Positions 17,228 through 26,034 of a stretch of DNA of 64,000 nt are shown here, one piece after another. The stretch is from Mycolicibacterium fortuitum subsp. fortuitum (GTDB lineage: Bacteria > Actinomycetota > Actinomycetes > Mycobacteriales > Mycobacteriaceae). The stretch's first letter is position 1; every line of letters begins with the position of its first letter. The notes beneath the pieces are model-generated. The model was not told the origin of the DNA and did no database searches. It saw only the letters and a program-made list of their open reading frames with translations. The position numbers and the translations under genes are program-made. Location of the stretch: the NCBI RefSeq assembly GCF_022179545.1, contig NZ_AP025518.1:4402001-4466000 (forward strand), written 5' to 3'.

Positions 17228-18426
17228 CGAATGAACGCCGGCATCGAATCCCAGCCGCGGACCGTCGAAGTCGGCGACAACACGGCATTCTCGAGATCGA
17301 CATCCCACTCCGGGAAACGCTTGAGCATCTCCTCCAGCGCGATCCGGCCCTCCAGTCGAGCCAGCGCCGAGCCCAGACAATAGTGAGTGCCGACGCTGAA
17401 CGCCAGATGCTGGCGCTGCTCGCGATGGATGTCGAAAACCTCACCGTCGGGCGGAAACTGGCGGCTGTCGCGAACAGCCGCACCGATCAGCATCATCATG
17501 ACACTGCCCTCGGGGACGGTCTGACCGTGGAGCTCGATGTCACGAGTGACATAGCGGGCCACATGCGGAGCCGGCGGCTCGAACCGCAGCAGTTCCTCGA
17601 TGGCCTGCGGGATGAGTGCCGGATTCTCCACCAACTGGCGGCGCTGATCCGGGTGCTCGGCGAGTACCTTTGCCGCCCAACCGATCAACCGCGTGGTGGT
17701 CTCGTTACCCGCACCCGCCACCACGTTGATGTAGATCAGCAGTTCCTCGCGGGTGAGCTGGCGGGTGACCCCGTGCTCGTCGGTGAACTCGACGTTGAGC
17801 AGATCGGTCATGATGTCGTCGGACGGATTGTCCTTGCGCCAATCGATGTACGTCTCGAAAATCGAGCCGTCGACCAGACCTTCCTGCGCCGCCTTCATCG
17901 GCTTACCGGCCTCGGTGCGCAACTGGTCGTTGCCGTGGTCTCGGATCATCTCCTGGTCGTCCTCGGGAATGCCGAGTAGCGCACTGATCACCCGCATCGG
18001 CATGATCGCACCGAAATCCTTGATGAAGTCGACCCTTCCGCTACCCACCAACGGATCCAGCGACTGCGCGCAGAACTCCCGGATCTTGGGCTCCAGCGCA
18101 TTGATCTTGCGAGGGGTGAACATCCGGGACAACAGCTTGCGGTGCACCGTGTGGATCGGCGGATCTTCGAAAATCAGAGCGCCCGAGGGGATGTCGATGT
18201 TGGCCTTGATCAGTTCGATGATCGCCCCACGGGCCGAGCTGAAGGTCTCGTGGTCGACGAGGCCCTTGTTGACATCCGCAAAACGGCTCAACGCGTAGAA
18301 GTCGTACTGCTCGTTGTAGTACAGCGGCGATTCCTCGCGGAGCCGGGCGAACGTCGGGTACGGGTTGGCGTTGATCTCGACGTCGTAGGGGTCGAAGTAC
18401 ACACTCTGGGTCGCGCTGGCTGTCAC
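17224..18426 (-). CDS. cytochrome P450
   Basis: A soluble 400-residue P450. The I-helix oxygen motif is AGNETTTR (from residue 239), ExxR is Glu278-Arg281 and the heme ligand is Cys350 in FSVGTHYCLG, with Ser in place of the usual second Gly. The length and NPYPTFARLREESPLYYN start match mycobacterial CYPs acting on lipids or sterols. It is co-transcribed with the phosphotransferase. A LacI-type operator lies 45 bp upstream of the start and the lacI gene precedes it, so it is probably repressed by that protein. The redox partner is not encoded next to it. Confidence 0.92.
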   Translation of the reverse strand: MTASATQSVYFDPYDVEINANPYPTFARLREESPLYYNEQYDFYALSRFADVNKGLVDHETFSSARGAIIELIKANIDIPSGALIFEDPPIHTVHRKLLSRMFTPRKINALEPKIREFCAQSLDPLVGSGRVDFIKDFGAIMPMRVISALLGIPEDDQEMIRDHGNDQLRTEAGKPMKAAQEGLVDGSIFETYIDWRKDNPSDDIMTDLLNVEFTDEHGVTRQLTREELLIYINVVAGAGNETTTRLIGWAAKVLAEHPDQRRQLVENPALIPQAIEELLRFEPPAPHVARYVTRDIELHGQTVPEGSVMMMLIGAAVRDSRQFPPDGEVFDIHREQRQHLAFSVGTHYCLGSALARLEGRIALEEMLKRFPEWDVDLENAVLSPTSTVRGWDSMPAFIR

Positions 18427-18471
18427 GGAAATCCACCTCTCTGTGTCCGAGAGCGGAGTTTACACACGAGA

Positions 18472-18487
18472 GCTTATGCGCGTAAGC
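18472..18487. promoter_or_regulatory. LacI-type operator GCTTATGCGCGTAAGC
   Basis: A 16-bp dyad with 7 of 8 base pairs symmetrical and the central CG typical of LacI-family operators. It lies 45 bp upstream of the P450 start and 41 bp downstream of the lacI stop. Confidence 0.65.
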
Positions 18488-18528
18488 ATGTCGGCGGTTT
18501 CCCGCTCGCCGGTCGACGAAAACCGAGG

Positions 18529-19521
18529 TCAGGTGGAGTCGCGCTGGATCAGTGTGGCGACGTCGGCGCTGCTCGGTTCGGCTTCGGCCGGATACCCCAG
18601 CTCCGACATCATCGCGGCCACCGCGACGTCGACGATCGCCTTGGCGTCGAAGGCCACCGAGGTCAGCGGCGGGGCACTGACGGCACCCAGGTCGATCGCG
18701 TTGACCCCTATGACCGCCATGTCCTGCGGGCAACGCAATCCGGCGTGCCGCAGCCCGTGCAGCACCACGAACGCGGTCTCGTCGCTCTGTGCGCAGACTG
18801 CGGTCACACCCTCGGCCGCCCAACGCCCGACGATCTCGGCGGCGTTGGATCCGTCGGCCGCGAAACTCGCCACGGCGATCTCGGGCAACCCGCGCCGCTG
18901 CGCGGCCGCCCGCAAGCCCGCCAACCAGTAGTCACCGAGCGGACGGAGCTCCTCCTCGGTGGCGTATGCGAACGCCAGCCGGGTGTGGCCTCGACCTGCG
19001 AGATGCTCTACCCGCACCTCCCCGATGCTGGCATCGAGAGAACCGATGGCGTGCAGCTGCGAGCTACCCAGGTGAATCTGCGGGATCCCGGCCGCGGTGG
19101 CCGCCTTCAGCGCGTTACCGGTCAGCGGGAAGGTACTGGTGATCGCCATCGGGTTGAGGTCGGCAATAGCGTCGACGACGTTGCGATCATCCTCGGTCTC
19201 GAATTGCAGCGACAGCACGACGCCGTGGCGTGCCAGCGCGGTGGTGAGCCTGCTGCCCACTTCGATCGGCAGGTTGCCCAGCGACAGCCGCCCGACGATG
19301 TAGAGCACCACACCGCTGCCACCGACCGCCAGGTTGCGGGCCGCGAGGTTGGGGCGGTAGCCGAGATCGGCGGCCGCTTTGCGTACCGCTGCCTGGGTCT
19401 GTTCCGAGATACGTTGCCCTTGAACATTGTTGAGGACGTAGCTGACGGTCGCCGTGGAGACGTTGGCCAGCCTGGCAACGTCAGCTTTCGTAGGGCGGGC
19501 CGTCGGCTTGGTGGTGCTCAC
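18529..19521 (-). CDS. LacI-family transcriptional regulator
   Basis: A 331-residue regulator. The HTH and hinge TKADVARLANVSTATVSYVLN are at the N-terminus, and the rest is a periplasmic-binding-protein fold, with segments such as GVNAIDLGAVSAPPLTSVAFD near the end. The GTG at 19521 is chosen because it starts VSTTKPTARPTKADVA just before the HTH. It lies directly upstream of the P450 gene in the same direction, with its likely operator in the gap. LacI proteins usually sense sugars; control of a P450-phosphotransferase pair would be unusual. Confidence 0.87.
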   Translation of the reverse strand: MSTTKPTARPTKADVARLANVSTATVSYVLNNVQGQRISEQTQAAVRKAAADLGYRPNLAARNLAVGGSGVVLYIVGRLSLGNLPIEVGSRLTTALARHGVVLSLQFETEDDRNVVDAIADLNPMAITSTFPLTGNALKAATAAGIPQIHLGSSQLHAIGSLDASIGEVRVEHLAGRGHTRLAFAYATEEELRPLGDYWLAGLRAAAQRRGLPEIAVASFAADGSNAAEIVGRWAAEGVTAVCAQSDETAFVVLHGLRHAGLRCPQDMAVIGVNAIDLGAVSAPPLTSVAFDAKAIVDVAVAAMMSELGYPAEAEPSSADVATLIQRDST

Positions 19522-19597
19522 GATGTCATCGTGGCACGTTGCCCGCCGGATGGGTCGTTCACGGCGCACATTGGTTGCCCGGCAGTCTCGCGCAGCG

Positions 19598-20254
19598 TCA
19601 GGACCGCTGAGGCCGATGCGTCACGACCTCCACTGGCACGACCAGATCGGCCCTGACCGCCGTGCCGGCCACCAAGCCGGCATTGGGTTCGTCCACTTCG
19701 GCGACCCAGCGCTGCGCAGCCTCGGCCGATTTGCCGAAACTGATGTGCCGGCGCACCAGCCGAGCCACCCGAAGATCGTCTTCTATTGCGCAGTACCAGA
19801 TTTCATCGATCTCGGCGGCCACAGCCGACCACCCCGGATCGTCGAGCAGCAGGTAGTTGCCCTCCGTGAGCACTACGGCGGCGTCGGGTAACACCGGAAT
19901 CGCCCCGGCAATCGGTTGCTCGAGGTCACGCTCGAAGTCCGGGGCGTACACCACCTCGCCGCGCGACCGGATGCGGCGTAACAGCGCGGCGAATCCGGCA
20001 ACGTCGAAGGTGTCGGGTGCGCCCTTGCGGTTCAGCCTGCCGAGTCTGCGCAGTTCGACATCGGCGAGGTGGAATCCGTCCATGGGAACGTGTGCCACCG
20101 CCTCGACGCCGAGCCGGCCCCGGGCCGCAGCCACCAGCGCCTCGGTCAGCGTCGATTTTCCCGCCCCGGGCGGCCCGGCGATCCCGATGACGGACGTCCC
20201 CGGTTCTGCCGCGCGGGCCAGCACCCTGGCCAGCAGATCGTCGAACGTGCACAT
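19598..20254 (-). CDS. P-loop kinase, uridine kinase/phosphoribulokinase-like
   Basis: A 218-residue kinase. Walker A is GIAGPPGAGKST, followed by VPMDGFHLADVELRRLGRLNRKGAPDTFD, the substrate segment of the uridine kinase/PRK-like group, and VLTEGNYLLLDDPGW. It phosphorylates a nucleoside or sugar; bacterial members next to sugar regulators are often fructose or pantothenate-like kinases. The ATG at 20254 gives the family's normal start (a longer frame is spurious). It lies 76 bp upstream of lacI on the same strand, so it could share that transcript. Confidence 0.78.
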   Translation of the reverse strand: MCTFDDLLARVLARAAEPGTSVIGIAGPPGAGKSTLTEALVAAARGRLGVEAVAHVPMDGFHLADVELRRLGRLNRKGAPDTFDVAGFAALLRRIRSRGEVVYAPDFERDLEQPIAGAIPVLPDAAVVLTEGNYLLLDDPGWSAVAAEIDEIWYCAIEDDLRVARLVRRHISFGKSAEAAQRWVAEVDEPNAGLVAGTAVRADLVVPVEVVTHRPQRS

Positions 20255-20352
20255 ATCGCGGTCATTGTCTCGCAGGTCACCGGCGGCCCGCACCGAACGT
20301 CGGCGCGAACAGGTAGAACTGGCTGGGGTGTATCGCGTGGAAGGCGGATCAG

Positions 20353-21786
20353 TTGGCGAGGCTTCGCTGGTGGCTCGGTCTGGCGTGTTGTGCGGCATTG
20401 CTCGCCGGGTGTGGGAACGCCACCGTAATCGGGGGCCGGGCGACGTCGATGTTGTTCCTGCCCGACCGGGTGGGCGGCCTGCCGGTGACCGACGGCCACA
20501 GCGGCATCCGTCCCGACGCACCCGCACCGGCCCGTAAGGCCGAGAACACCGACGGCGGCCAGATTGACGACCTGGCGCTACTCGCCGTGGACGATATCGA
20601 GGATTTCTGGTCGCAGAACTACGGCGGCGGCTCACTGCCAGGAGACTTCACCCCGGTCTCCCGGCTGGTGTCGTTCAACTCCGACGTCTCCCCTGGGCTT
20701 GAGATCTGCGGCGAGAACACCGTCGGACTGACCAACGCGTTCTACTGCCTCAAAAGCGATGTGATGGCCTGGGACCGCGGCGTCGCGATACCCGTCGCAG
20801 CACAGTATTTCGGCCAGATGGGCGTGGTCGGGGTGATGGCTCATGAGTACGGCCATGCGGTCCAGCAGCAGGCGCGGCTGATCAACGAGAGCACTCCAGT
20901 GCTGGTGGCCGAGCAACAGGCCGATTGCCTTGCCGGTGTCTACCTGCGCTGGGTCGCCGCCGGGAAGTCACCGCGGTTCGAGTTGAGCACCGGCGACGGG
21001 CTCAACCATGTGCTTGGCGGCCTGATCTACATCCGCGATCCCCTGATGACGCGGGTGGACGCGGCGCTCACGGGCAACGAACACGGGTCGGCACTGGACC
21101 GGGTGAGCGCGTTCCAGATCGGCTTCAGCGGCAACGTCGACCAATGCGCGGCCATAGATTCCGACGAAATCAAGAAGCGCCGCGGCGATCTGCCCAAGTT
21201 CCTCGACTTCTTCGGCGGCGCGCAGAGCGCCAACAGCACGATCACCGCAGGTCTGCTCGACGACACCATGCAGTCGCTGCGCCAGATCTACGCCCCCACC
21301 AATCCGCCCACGTTGAGCACCGAACCCAGTGCCTGCCCCGACGCGGGACCGTCACCGCCGGCGTCCTACTGCCCGGCAACCAACACCATCGTGGTCGACC
21401 TCGACGGCATGAAAGCGCTGGGAGAAGCCCGGAACGAAAACGACGAGCAGGTTCTGCTGCAGGGCGACAACTCGGCAATCTCGGTCCTCACATCGCGATA
21501 CGCACTGGCCGTACAGCACGAGAAGGGCCTGGTGCTGGACACACCGGTAGCCGCGATGCGCACCGGCTGCCTGACCGGCGTCGGGCAAGCCAAGATGGCC
21601 GAGCCCGGTAAGCCGATCACGCTGTCGGCCGGTGACACCGACGAGGCGATCAGCAGCCTGCTCACCAACGGGCTGGCCGCCAGCGATGTCAACGGCAGGG
21701 TGCTGCCCGCGGGATTCACGCGCATCCTCGCCTACCGGTCCGGGCTGCAGGGCGATGATGCACAGTGCTACCAGAGGTTCCCGTGA
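20353..21786 (+). CDS. LpqM-like zinc metallopeptidase lipoprotein
   Basis: A 477-residue exported lipoprotein. The TTG-started signal peptide ends in the lipobox LLAGC, and the zinc site is HEYGH in MAHEYGHAVQQQ, followed by EQQADCLAGVY with the third ligand. LpqM of M. smegmatis, a member of this family, is needed for conjugal DNA transfer. A full paralogue lies at 51998-53440 with the same motif order and the same ending (TNGLAASDVNG). The Pro-rich DUF4333 gene follows 19 bp downstream. The substrate is unknown. Confidence 0.85.
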   Translation: MARLRWWLGLACCAALLAGCGNATVIGGRATSMLFLPDRVGGLPVTDGHSGIRPDAPAPARKAENTDGGQIDDLALLAVDDIEDFWSQNYGGGSLPGDFTPVSRLVSFNSDVSPGLEICGENTVGLTNAFYCLKSDVMAWDRGVAIPVAAQYFGQMGVVGVMAHEYGHAVQQQARLINESTPVLVAEQQADCLAGVYLRWVAAGKSPRFELSTGDGLNHVLGGLIYIRDPLMTRVDAALTGNEHGSALDRVSAFQIGFSGNVDQCAAIDSDEIKKRRGDLPKFLDFFGGAQSANSTITAGLLDDTMQSLRQIYAPTNPPTLSTEPSACPDAGPSPPASYCPATNTIVVDLDGMKALGEARNENDEQVLLQGDNSAISVLTSRYALAVQHEKGLVLDTPVAAMRTGCLTGVGQAKMAEPGKPITLSAGDTDEAISSLLTNGLAASDVNGRVLPAGFTRILAYRSGLQGDDAQCYQRFP

Positions 21787-21805
21787 ACCCAGTTGAGGAG
21801 AACCG

Positions 21806-22357
21806 ATGAGCGGTCCCGAGCAGCCGTGGTGGGCACGCCCCGGCGGTGCACCCCTGCCGGGCGGCGCGCCACCACCCGGCACTCCCCGGCCCCGGCCCTC
21901 ATGGACTCCCCCACCCGGGCGACAACCGTCGACGCCGCATCCGCAGTACCAACGCCCCGTACCGTCTCCGCACCGTCAACCGCAGCCCGCGCCCCGGACG
22001 CCGTCGCCCCGCGGGCCCAAGCCGTCCGATCGACGCCTGCTCATCGGTGCCGCGGCCGCCGTGGTCGCGCTCGCCGTGATCGGCGCCGGACTGTGGGCGT
22101 GGAGTAGCGCGGACGCCAACAGCACCCGACTCGACGTGCATCAGGCCGAGTCCGGAGTCGCACAAATCCTGTCCGACCCGATCAACGGCTACGGCGCCAA
22201 CCGCGTCGCCGCGGTGGCATGCAACAACGGAAAGGATCCGGTCGTGCGGGCGGGAGCGACGTTCACGTGCGCCGTCGAGATCAACGACACCCTGCGCAGG
22301 GTGAACGTGGAATTCACGGACAATAACGGGACTTATGCAGTGGACGGACCGCGCTAG
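21806..22357 (+). CDS. Pro-rich single-pass membrane protein with DUF4333 domain
   Basis: A 183-residue protein. Residues 1-75 are a cytoplasmic proline-rich tail, about 76-98 a membrane helix (LLIGAAAAVVALAVIGAGLW) and the rest an extracytoplasmic DUF4333 domain with the two cysteines VACNN and FTCAV that probably form a disulfide. Function is unknown. It starts 19 bp after the LpqM-like gene and is probably co-transcribed, so the two may act together at the cell envelope. A GAGGAG ribosome site precedes the ATG. Confidence 0.82.
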   Translation: MSGPEQPWWARPGGAPLPGGAPPPGTPRPRPSWTPPPGRQPSTPHPQYQRPVPSPHRQPQPAPRTPSPRGPKPSDRRLLIGAAAAVVALAVIGAGLWAWSSADANSTRLDVHQAESGVAQILSDPINGYGANRVAAVACNNGKDPVVRAGATFTCAVEINDTLRRVNVEFTDNNGTYAVDGPR

Positions 22358-22449
22358 CGAGATATACGACACATTTTCCGCAGCAGGTGACAGTCCACAC
22401 CTGACCAGGGTGCAAGCCTTTATTAGAACCGCTATTAGTCTTACCTGTT

Positions 22450-24282
22450 ATGGGTCGGGATCCCTTCGCAACCAGTGCTGTTGATTCGTCGACGTCGAAC
22501 ATCGAAAACTACGTGCGCGACGACGGCACCATTGTCGTACCCGACGGCGTCACCCTTACGTCGTTCCTGGACCACAACCGCGTCACCTTCGGGGACGAGC
22601 CGTCCTACCGGTTCCTCGACTACTCCAGCGACTCCGACGGCCGCGCCGTCGAGCTGAGCTGGAACGCACTGTGGTCGCAGGTATGCGCGGTCGGGGCCCG
22701 CTTGCAGCAGGTCACCCAACCGCGTGACCGGGTAGCGATCCTGGCCCCGCAAGGTGTCGAGTACGTCGCGGCGTTCTTCGCGGCCATCCACGCCGGCAAC
22801 GTCGCGGTGCCGCTGTTCGCGCCCAGCCTGGCCGGTCACGCCGAGCGGCTCGCCGCGGTGCTCGCCGACGCCAAGCCCACCGTCGTCCTGACGACAACTG
22901 CGGCCTCGGAGTCGGTGCGGACCTTCCTGCGTACGCTGCCTGCCGCCGAGCGCCCGCGGCTGATCGCCGTCGATGCCGTCCCGGACTCGGTCGGCGCCAC
23001 CTTCGTGGCCCCCACGGTCGACACCGACGACATCGCCTACCTGCAGTACACCTCGGGGTCGACTCGCACCCCGGCCGGCGTGGAAATCACCCACCGCAAC
23101 GTCTGCACCAACGTGCTGCAGATGATCCTGGCCGGCGACCTCAGCATGGGCATCCGCAGCGTCAGCTGGTTGCCGCTGTACCACGACATGGGCCTGATCA
23201 TGATCATGTTCCCGGCGCTGTGCGGTAGCCACATCACGCTGATGGACCCGATGGCCTTCGTCCGGCGGCCCTACCGCTGGATCAAGCAACTCGGCGTCGA
23301 GGCCGCCCACGGTCGCACTCTGGCCGCCGCACCGAACTTCGCCTTCGAGCTGGCCGCCGAACGCGGTCTACCGCCCGCGGGCGAGCCACTGGACCTGACC
23401 AATGTCGTGACGCTGCTCAACGGATCCGAGCCGGTGACCATGGCCGCCGTCGAGAAGTTCACCTCAGCCTTCGCCCCGTACGGGCTGCCCGCCACCGCCG
23501 TCAAGCCGTCCTACGGCATGGCCGAGGCCACGCTGTCGGTGGCCAGCATCGCGCCGAGCGCCGCAGCCAGCGCCGTCTGCCTCGACCGTGACCAGCTCAG
23601 CGCCGGCCGAGCGGTGACCGTCGCTCCGACCGATGAGGGCGCAGTCGCCCACGTGTCCTGCGGCCAGCCGATTCCGAACCAATGGGCGGTGATCGCCAGC
23701 CCCGACGGTGACGAACTGGCCGACCGCACCGTCGGCGAAATCTGGTTGCACGGCAACAATGTCGGGCAGGGGTACTTCGGCCGGCCCGATGAGAGTGAGC
23801 GGGTGTTCGGCAACAAGCTGCAGACCCGCCTCGAGACCGGCAGCCACGCCGAGGGCGTACCGGACAACGGCCATTGGCTGGCCACCGGCGACCTCGGCGT
23901 CTACATCGACGGCGAGCTGTATCTCACCGGTCGGATCAAGGACATGATCCTGATCGACGGCCGCAACCACTACCCGACCGACATCGAGACCACCGTCAGC
24001 GCGGCCTCCCCTGCAGTGCGCTCGGGTTACGTCGCGGCGTTCTCGGTGGTCGGCGAACGCGGTGAGGAACTGGTGATCGTCGCCGAACGGGCCGCCGGCG
24101 CCGGCCGCGCCGAGCCCGGGCCGATCGTCGACGCGATCCGCGCGGCCGTGTCCCGCCAGCACCAGATCCGGGTCGCCGACGTGCGGATGGTCGCCGCCGG
24201 AGTGATCCCTCGGACCACGAGCGGGAAGCTGGCCCGAAATGCTTGTCGCGCTGAATATTTGAGCGGGAAGTTCAACAAGTAG
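22450..24282 (+). CDS. fatty-acyl-AMP ligase (FAAL, FadD family)
   Basis: A 610-residue adenylating enzyme. YTSGSTRTPAGVEITHRN is the P-loop, KPSYGMAEATLSVAS the adenine site, and GRIKDMILIDGRNHYPTDIE the FAAL hallmark. The insertion around FGNKLQTRLETGSHAEG is the FAAL-specific segment that blocks CoA transfer. FAALs hand acyl-AMP to acyl carrier proteins or polyketide synthases; no PKS, NRPS or ACP gene is next to it here. An AT-rich promoter region (22358-22449) precedes the ATG and no clear operator is seen. The partner must be elsewhere in the genome. Confidence 0.9.
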   Translation: MGRDPFATSAVDSSTSNIENYVRDDGTIVVPDGVTLTSFLDHNRVTFGDEPSYRFLDYSSDSDGRAVELSWNALWSQVCAVGARLQQVTQPRDRVAILAPQGVEYVAAFFAAIHAGNVAVPLFAPSLAGHAERLAAVLADAKPTVVLTTTAASESVRTFLRTLPAAERPRLIAVDAVPDSVGATFVAPTVDTDDIAYLQYTSGSTRTPAGVEITHRNVCTNVLQMILAGDLSMGIRSVSWLPLYHDMGLIMIMFPALCGSHITLMDPMAFVRRPYRWIKQLGVEAAHGRTLAAAPNFAFELAAERGLPPAGEPLDLTNVVTLLNGSEPVTMAAVEKFTSAFAPYGLPATAVKPSYGMAEATLSVASIAPSAAASAVCLDRDQLSAGRAVTVAPTDEGAVAHVSCGQPIPNQWAVIASPDGDELADRTVGEIWLHGNNVGQGYFGRPDESERVFGNKLQTRLETGSHAEGVPDNGHWLATGDLGVYIDGELYLTGRIKDMILIDGRNHYPTDIETTVSAASPAVRSGYVAAFSVVGERGEELVIVAERAAGAGRAEPGPIVDAIRAAVSRQHQIRVADVRMVAAGVIPRTTSGKLARNACRAEYLSGKFNK

Positions 24283-24313
24283 GGCTTGTTCGGCGAGCCA
24301 CCGTGCCTCCGCC

Positions 24314-24376
24314 CGCCGAGATGGAAGCCAGGGTCGTGCTGAGCGCCGTTCAGCAGCCGTAGCGTCTATCTCGGCG
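24314..24376. repeat. nested inverted repeats at the left edge of the defence region
   Basis: CGCCGAGAT (24314-24322) pairs with ATCTCGGCG (24368-24376), and inside it GCTGA pairs with TCAGC around a GCGCCGT loop. The element follows the FAAL gene, so it may be its terminator. The rest of 24283-24576 has no gene; the frame of hsdM stays open back to 24379 but lacks a better start. Confidence 0.5.
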
Positions 24377-24576
24377 TCTTGCGGCGCGGACTTTCGGGCG
24401 GCTATCCGCAGAAATCGACAGCAGGGCTGTTCCGAGCGACGCACAACAGCCACAGCGTAGAACTCGGGGCTGAGAAGTGCGCCGACAAGACTCGCCCACA
24501 GCGATATCGGCCCATTTGTCGGCGGGGTCCTATATACAGTCCTGTTCAGTTCTTGACGGCAGCAAGGGGCAGTGCA

Positions 24577-26034
24577 GTGATCACGGGTGAGTTGAAGAGC
24601 AAGGTCGACCGGGTTTGGGACGCCTTCTGGTCCGGCGGCATTTCCAACCCATTGGAGGTGATCGAGCAGATCACCTACCTGCTGTTCATCCGCCGACTCG
24701 ACGACCTGGAGATCCTCGCCGAGAAGAAGGCGCGAGTGACCGGCAAGGCCGAGGGGCTGCGCTTCAGCGCTGATCAGCAAGGGCTGCGATGGTCGCAGTT
24801 CAAGAACGCCGAACCGGCCGTGATGTTCTCCACGGTCGGCGACAAGGTGTTCCCGTTCCTGCGGGAACTCGGCGGTGATGGGTCGACGTACTCCGAGCAC
24901 ATGCGTGATGCCCGATTCACCATCCCGACGGCGGCGCTCCTGTCCAAGGTCGTCGACATGCTCGACGCCATCCCGATGGCCGACCGCGACACCAACGGCG
25001 ACCTCTATGAGTACCTGCTCTCCAAGATCGCCAGCGCCGGGGTGAACGGCCAGTTCCGCACCCCGCGCCACATCATCGAGCTGATGGTCAAGATGACCGC
25101 ACCGAAACCCACCGACGAGATCTGCGACCCGGCCTGCGGTACCGCTGGCTTCCTGGTGGCGGCGTCAGAATATGTGCGCTCGACACATGAATCGGTTTTG
25201 ACCGACGCGGCCCAGCGGAAGCACTTCCACAACAGTATGTTTCACGGCTACGACTTCGACTCCACCATGCTGCGCATTGGGTCGATGAACATGCTGATGC
25301 ACGGCATCGAATCCCCCGACATCCGGTACCGAGATTCACTATCCGAAGGCGCTTCTGAGGATGCTGAGAAATACACTTTGATCCTCGCCAATCCTCCATT
25401 CGCCGGATCACTGGATTACGAGTCGACCTCCAAAGATCTGCAGCGGGTCGTAAAGACCAAGAAGACCGAACTGCTTTTTGTCGCGCTGTTTTTGAAGCTG
25501 CTGAAGCCGGGCGGGCGGGCCGCGGTGATCGTGCCCGATGGCGTGCTGTTCGGATCATCCAAGGCGCACAAGGAGCTTCGCCGGACCTTGGTCGAAGATC
25601 AGAAGCTCGACGGGATCGTGAAGCTGCCCTCCGGTGTGTTCCGGCCGTATGCGGGTGTCTCGACCGCGATCCTGCTGTTCACCAAGACGAACTCCGGCGG
25701 CACCGATAATGTGTGGTTCTACGATGTCACCGCCGACGGGTTCTCGCTTGACGACAAGCGCAATCCGGTCGATGCCAACGATCTGCCGGATGCGTTGTCG
25801 CGGTGGGCTTTGCGCGGTTCCTCCGAGGTAGAACGGCCCCGCACCGAGCAGTCCTTCTGCGTGCCGAAGGATGACATCGTCGCGCAGGGTTACGACCTGT
25901 CACTCAACCGCTACAAGGAGATCGTCCACGACGAGGTCGAGCACCGACCACCGCTGGAGATCATCGCGGAGATCGAGAAGCTGGAGTCGGAGATCGCTGC
26001 TGGGTTGGCCGAGTTGAAGGCGATGCTGTCGTGA
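24577..26034 (+). CDS. hsdM: type I restriction-modification DNA methyltransferase subunit HsdM
   Basis: A 485-residue N6-adenine methyltransferase subunit. HsdM_N is seen at WDAFWSGGISNPLEVIEQITYLLFIRRLDD (residues 14-43 in part), the AdoMet motif I is DPACGTAGF at 184-192 and the catalytic motif IV is NPPF at 272-275. The GTG at 24577 follows AAGGGG and begins the domain; the longer frame is rejected. It overlaps hsdS by 4 bp (GTGA), so the pair is coupled. hsdR is not downstream but 5.6 kb away (32778). The MTase can act with hsdS alone to protect the DNA. Confidence 0.94.
   Translation: MITGELKSKVDRVWDAFWSGGISNPLEVIEQITYLLFIRRLDDLEILAEKKARVTGKAEGLRFSADQQGLRWSQFKNAEPAVMFSTVGDKVFPFLRELGGDGSTYSEHMRDARFTIPTAALLSKVVDMLDAIPMADRDTNGDLYEYLLSKIASAGVNGQFRTPRHIIELMVKMTAPKPTDEICDPACGTAGFLVAASEYVRSTHESVLTDAAQRKHFHNSMFHGYDFDSTMLRIGSMNMLMHGIESPDIRYRDSLSEGASEDAEKYTLILANPPFAGSLDYESTSKDLQRVVKTKKTELLFVALFLKLLKPGGRAAVIVPDGVLFGSSKAHKELRRTLVEDQKLDGIVKLPSGVFRPYAGVSTAILLFTKTNSGGTDNVWFYDVTADGFSLDDKRNPVDANDLPDALSRWALRGSSEVERPRTEQSFCVPKDDIVAQGYDLSLNRYKEIVHDEVEHRPPLEIIAEIEKLESEIAAGLAELKAMLS

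Noticed and set aside
17228..17380. A longer start for the phosphotransferase gene
   Set aside because: It lies inside the P450 3' end and the APH-fold domain starts after the ATG at 17227, which forms an ATGA overlap.
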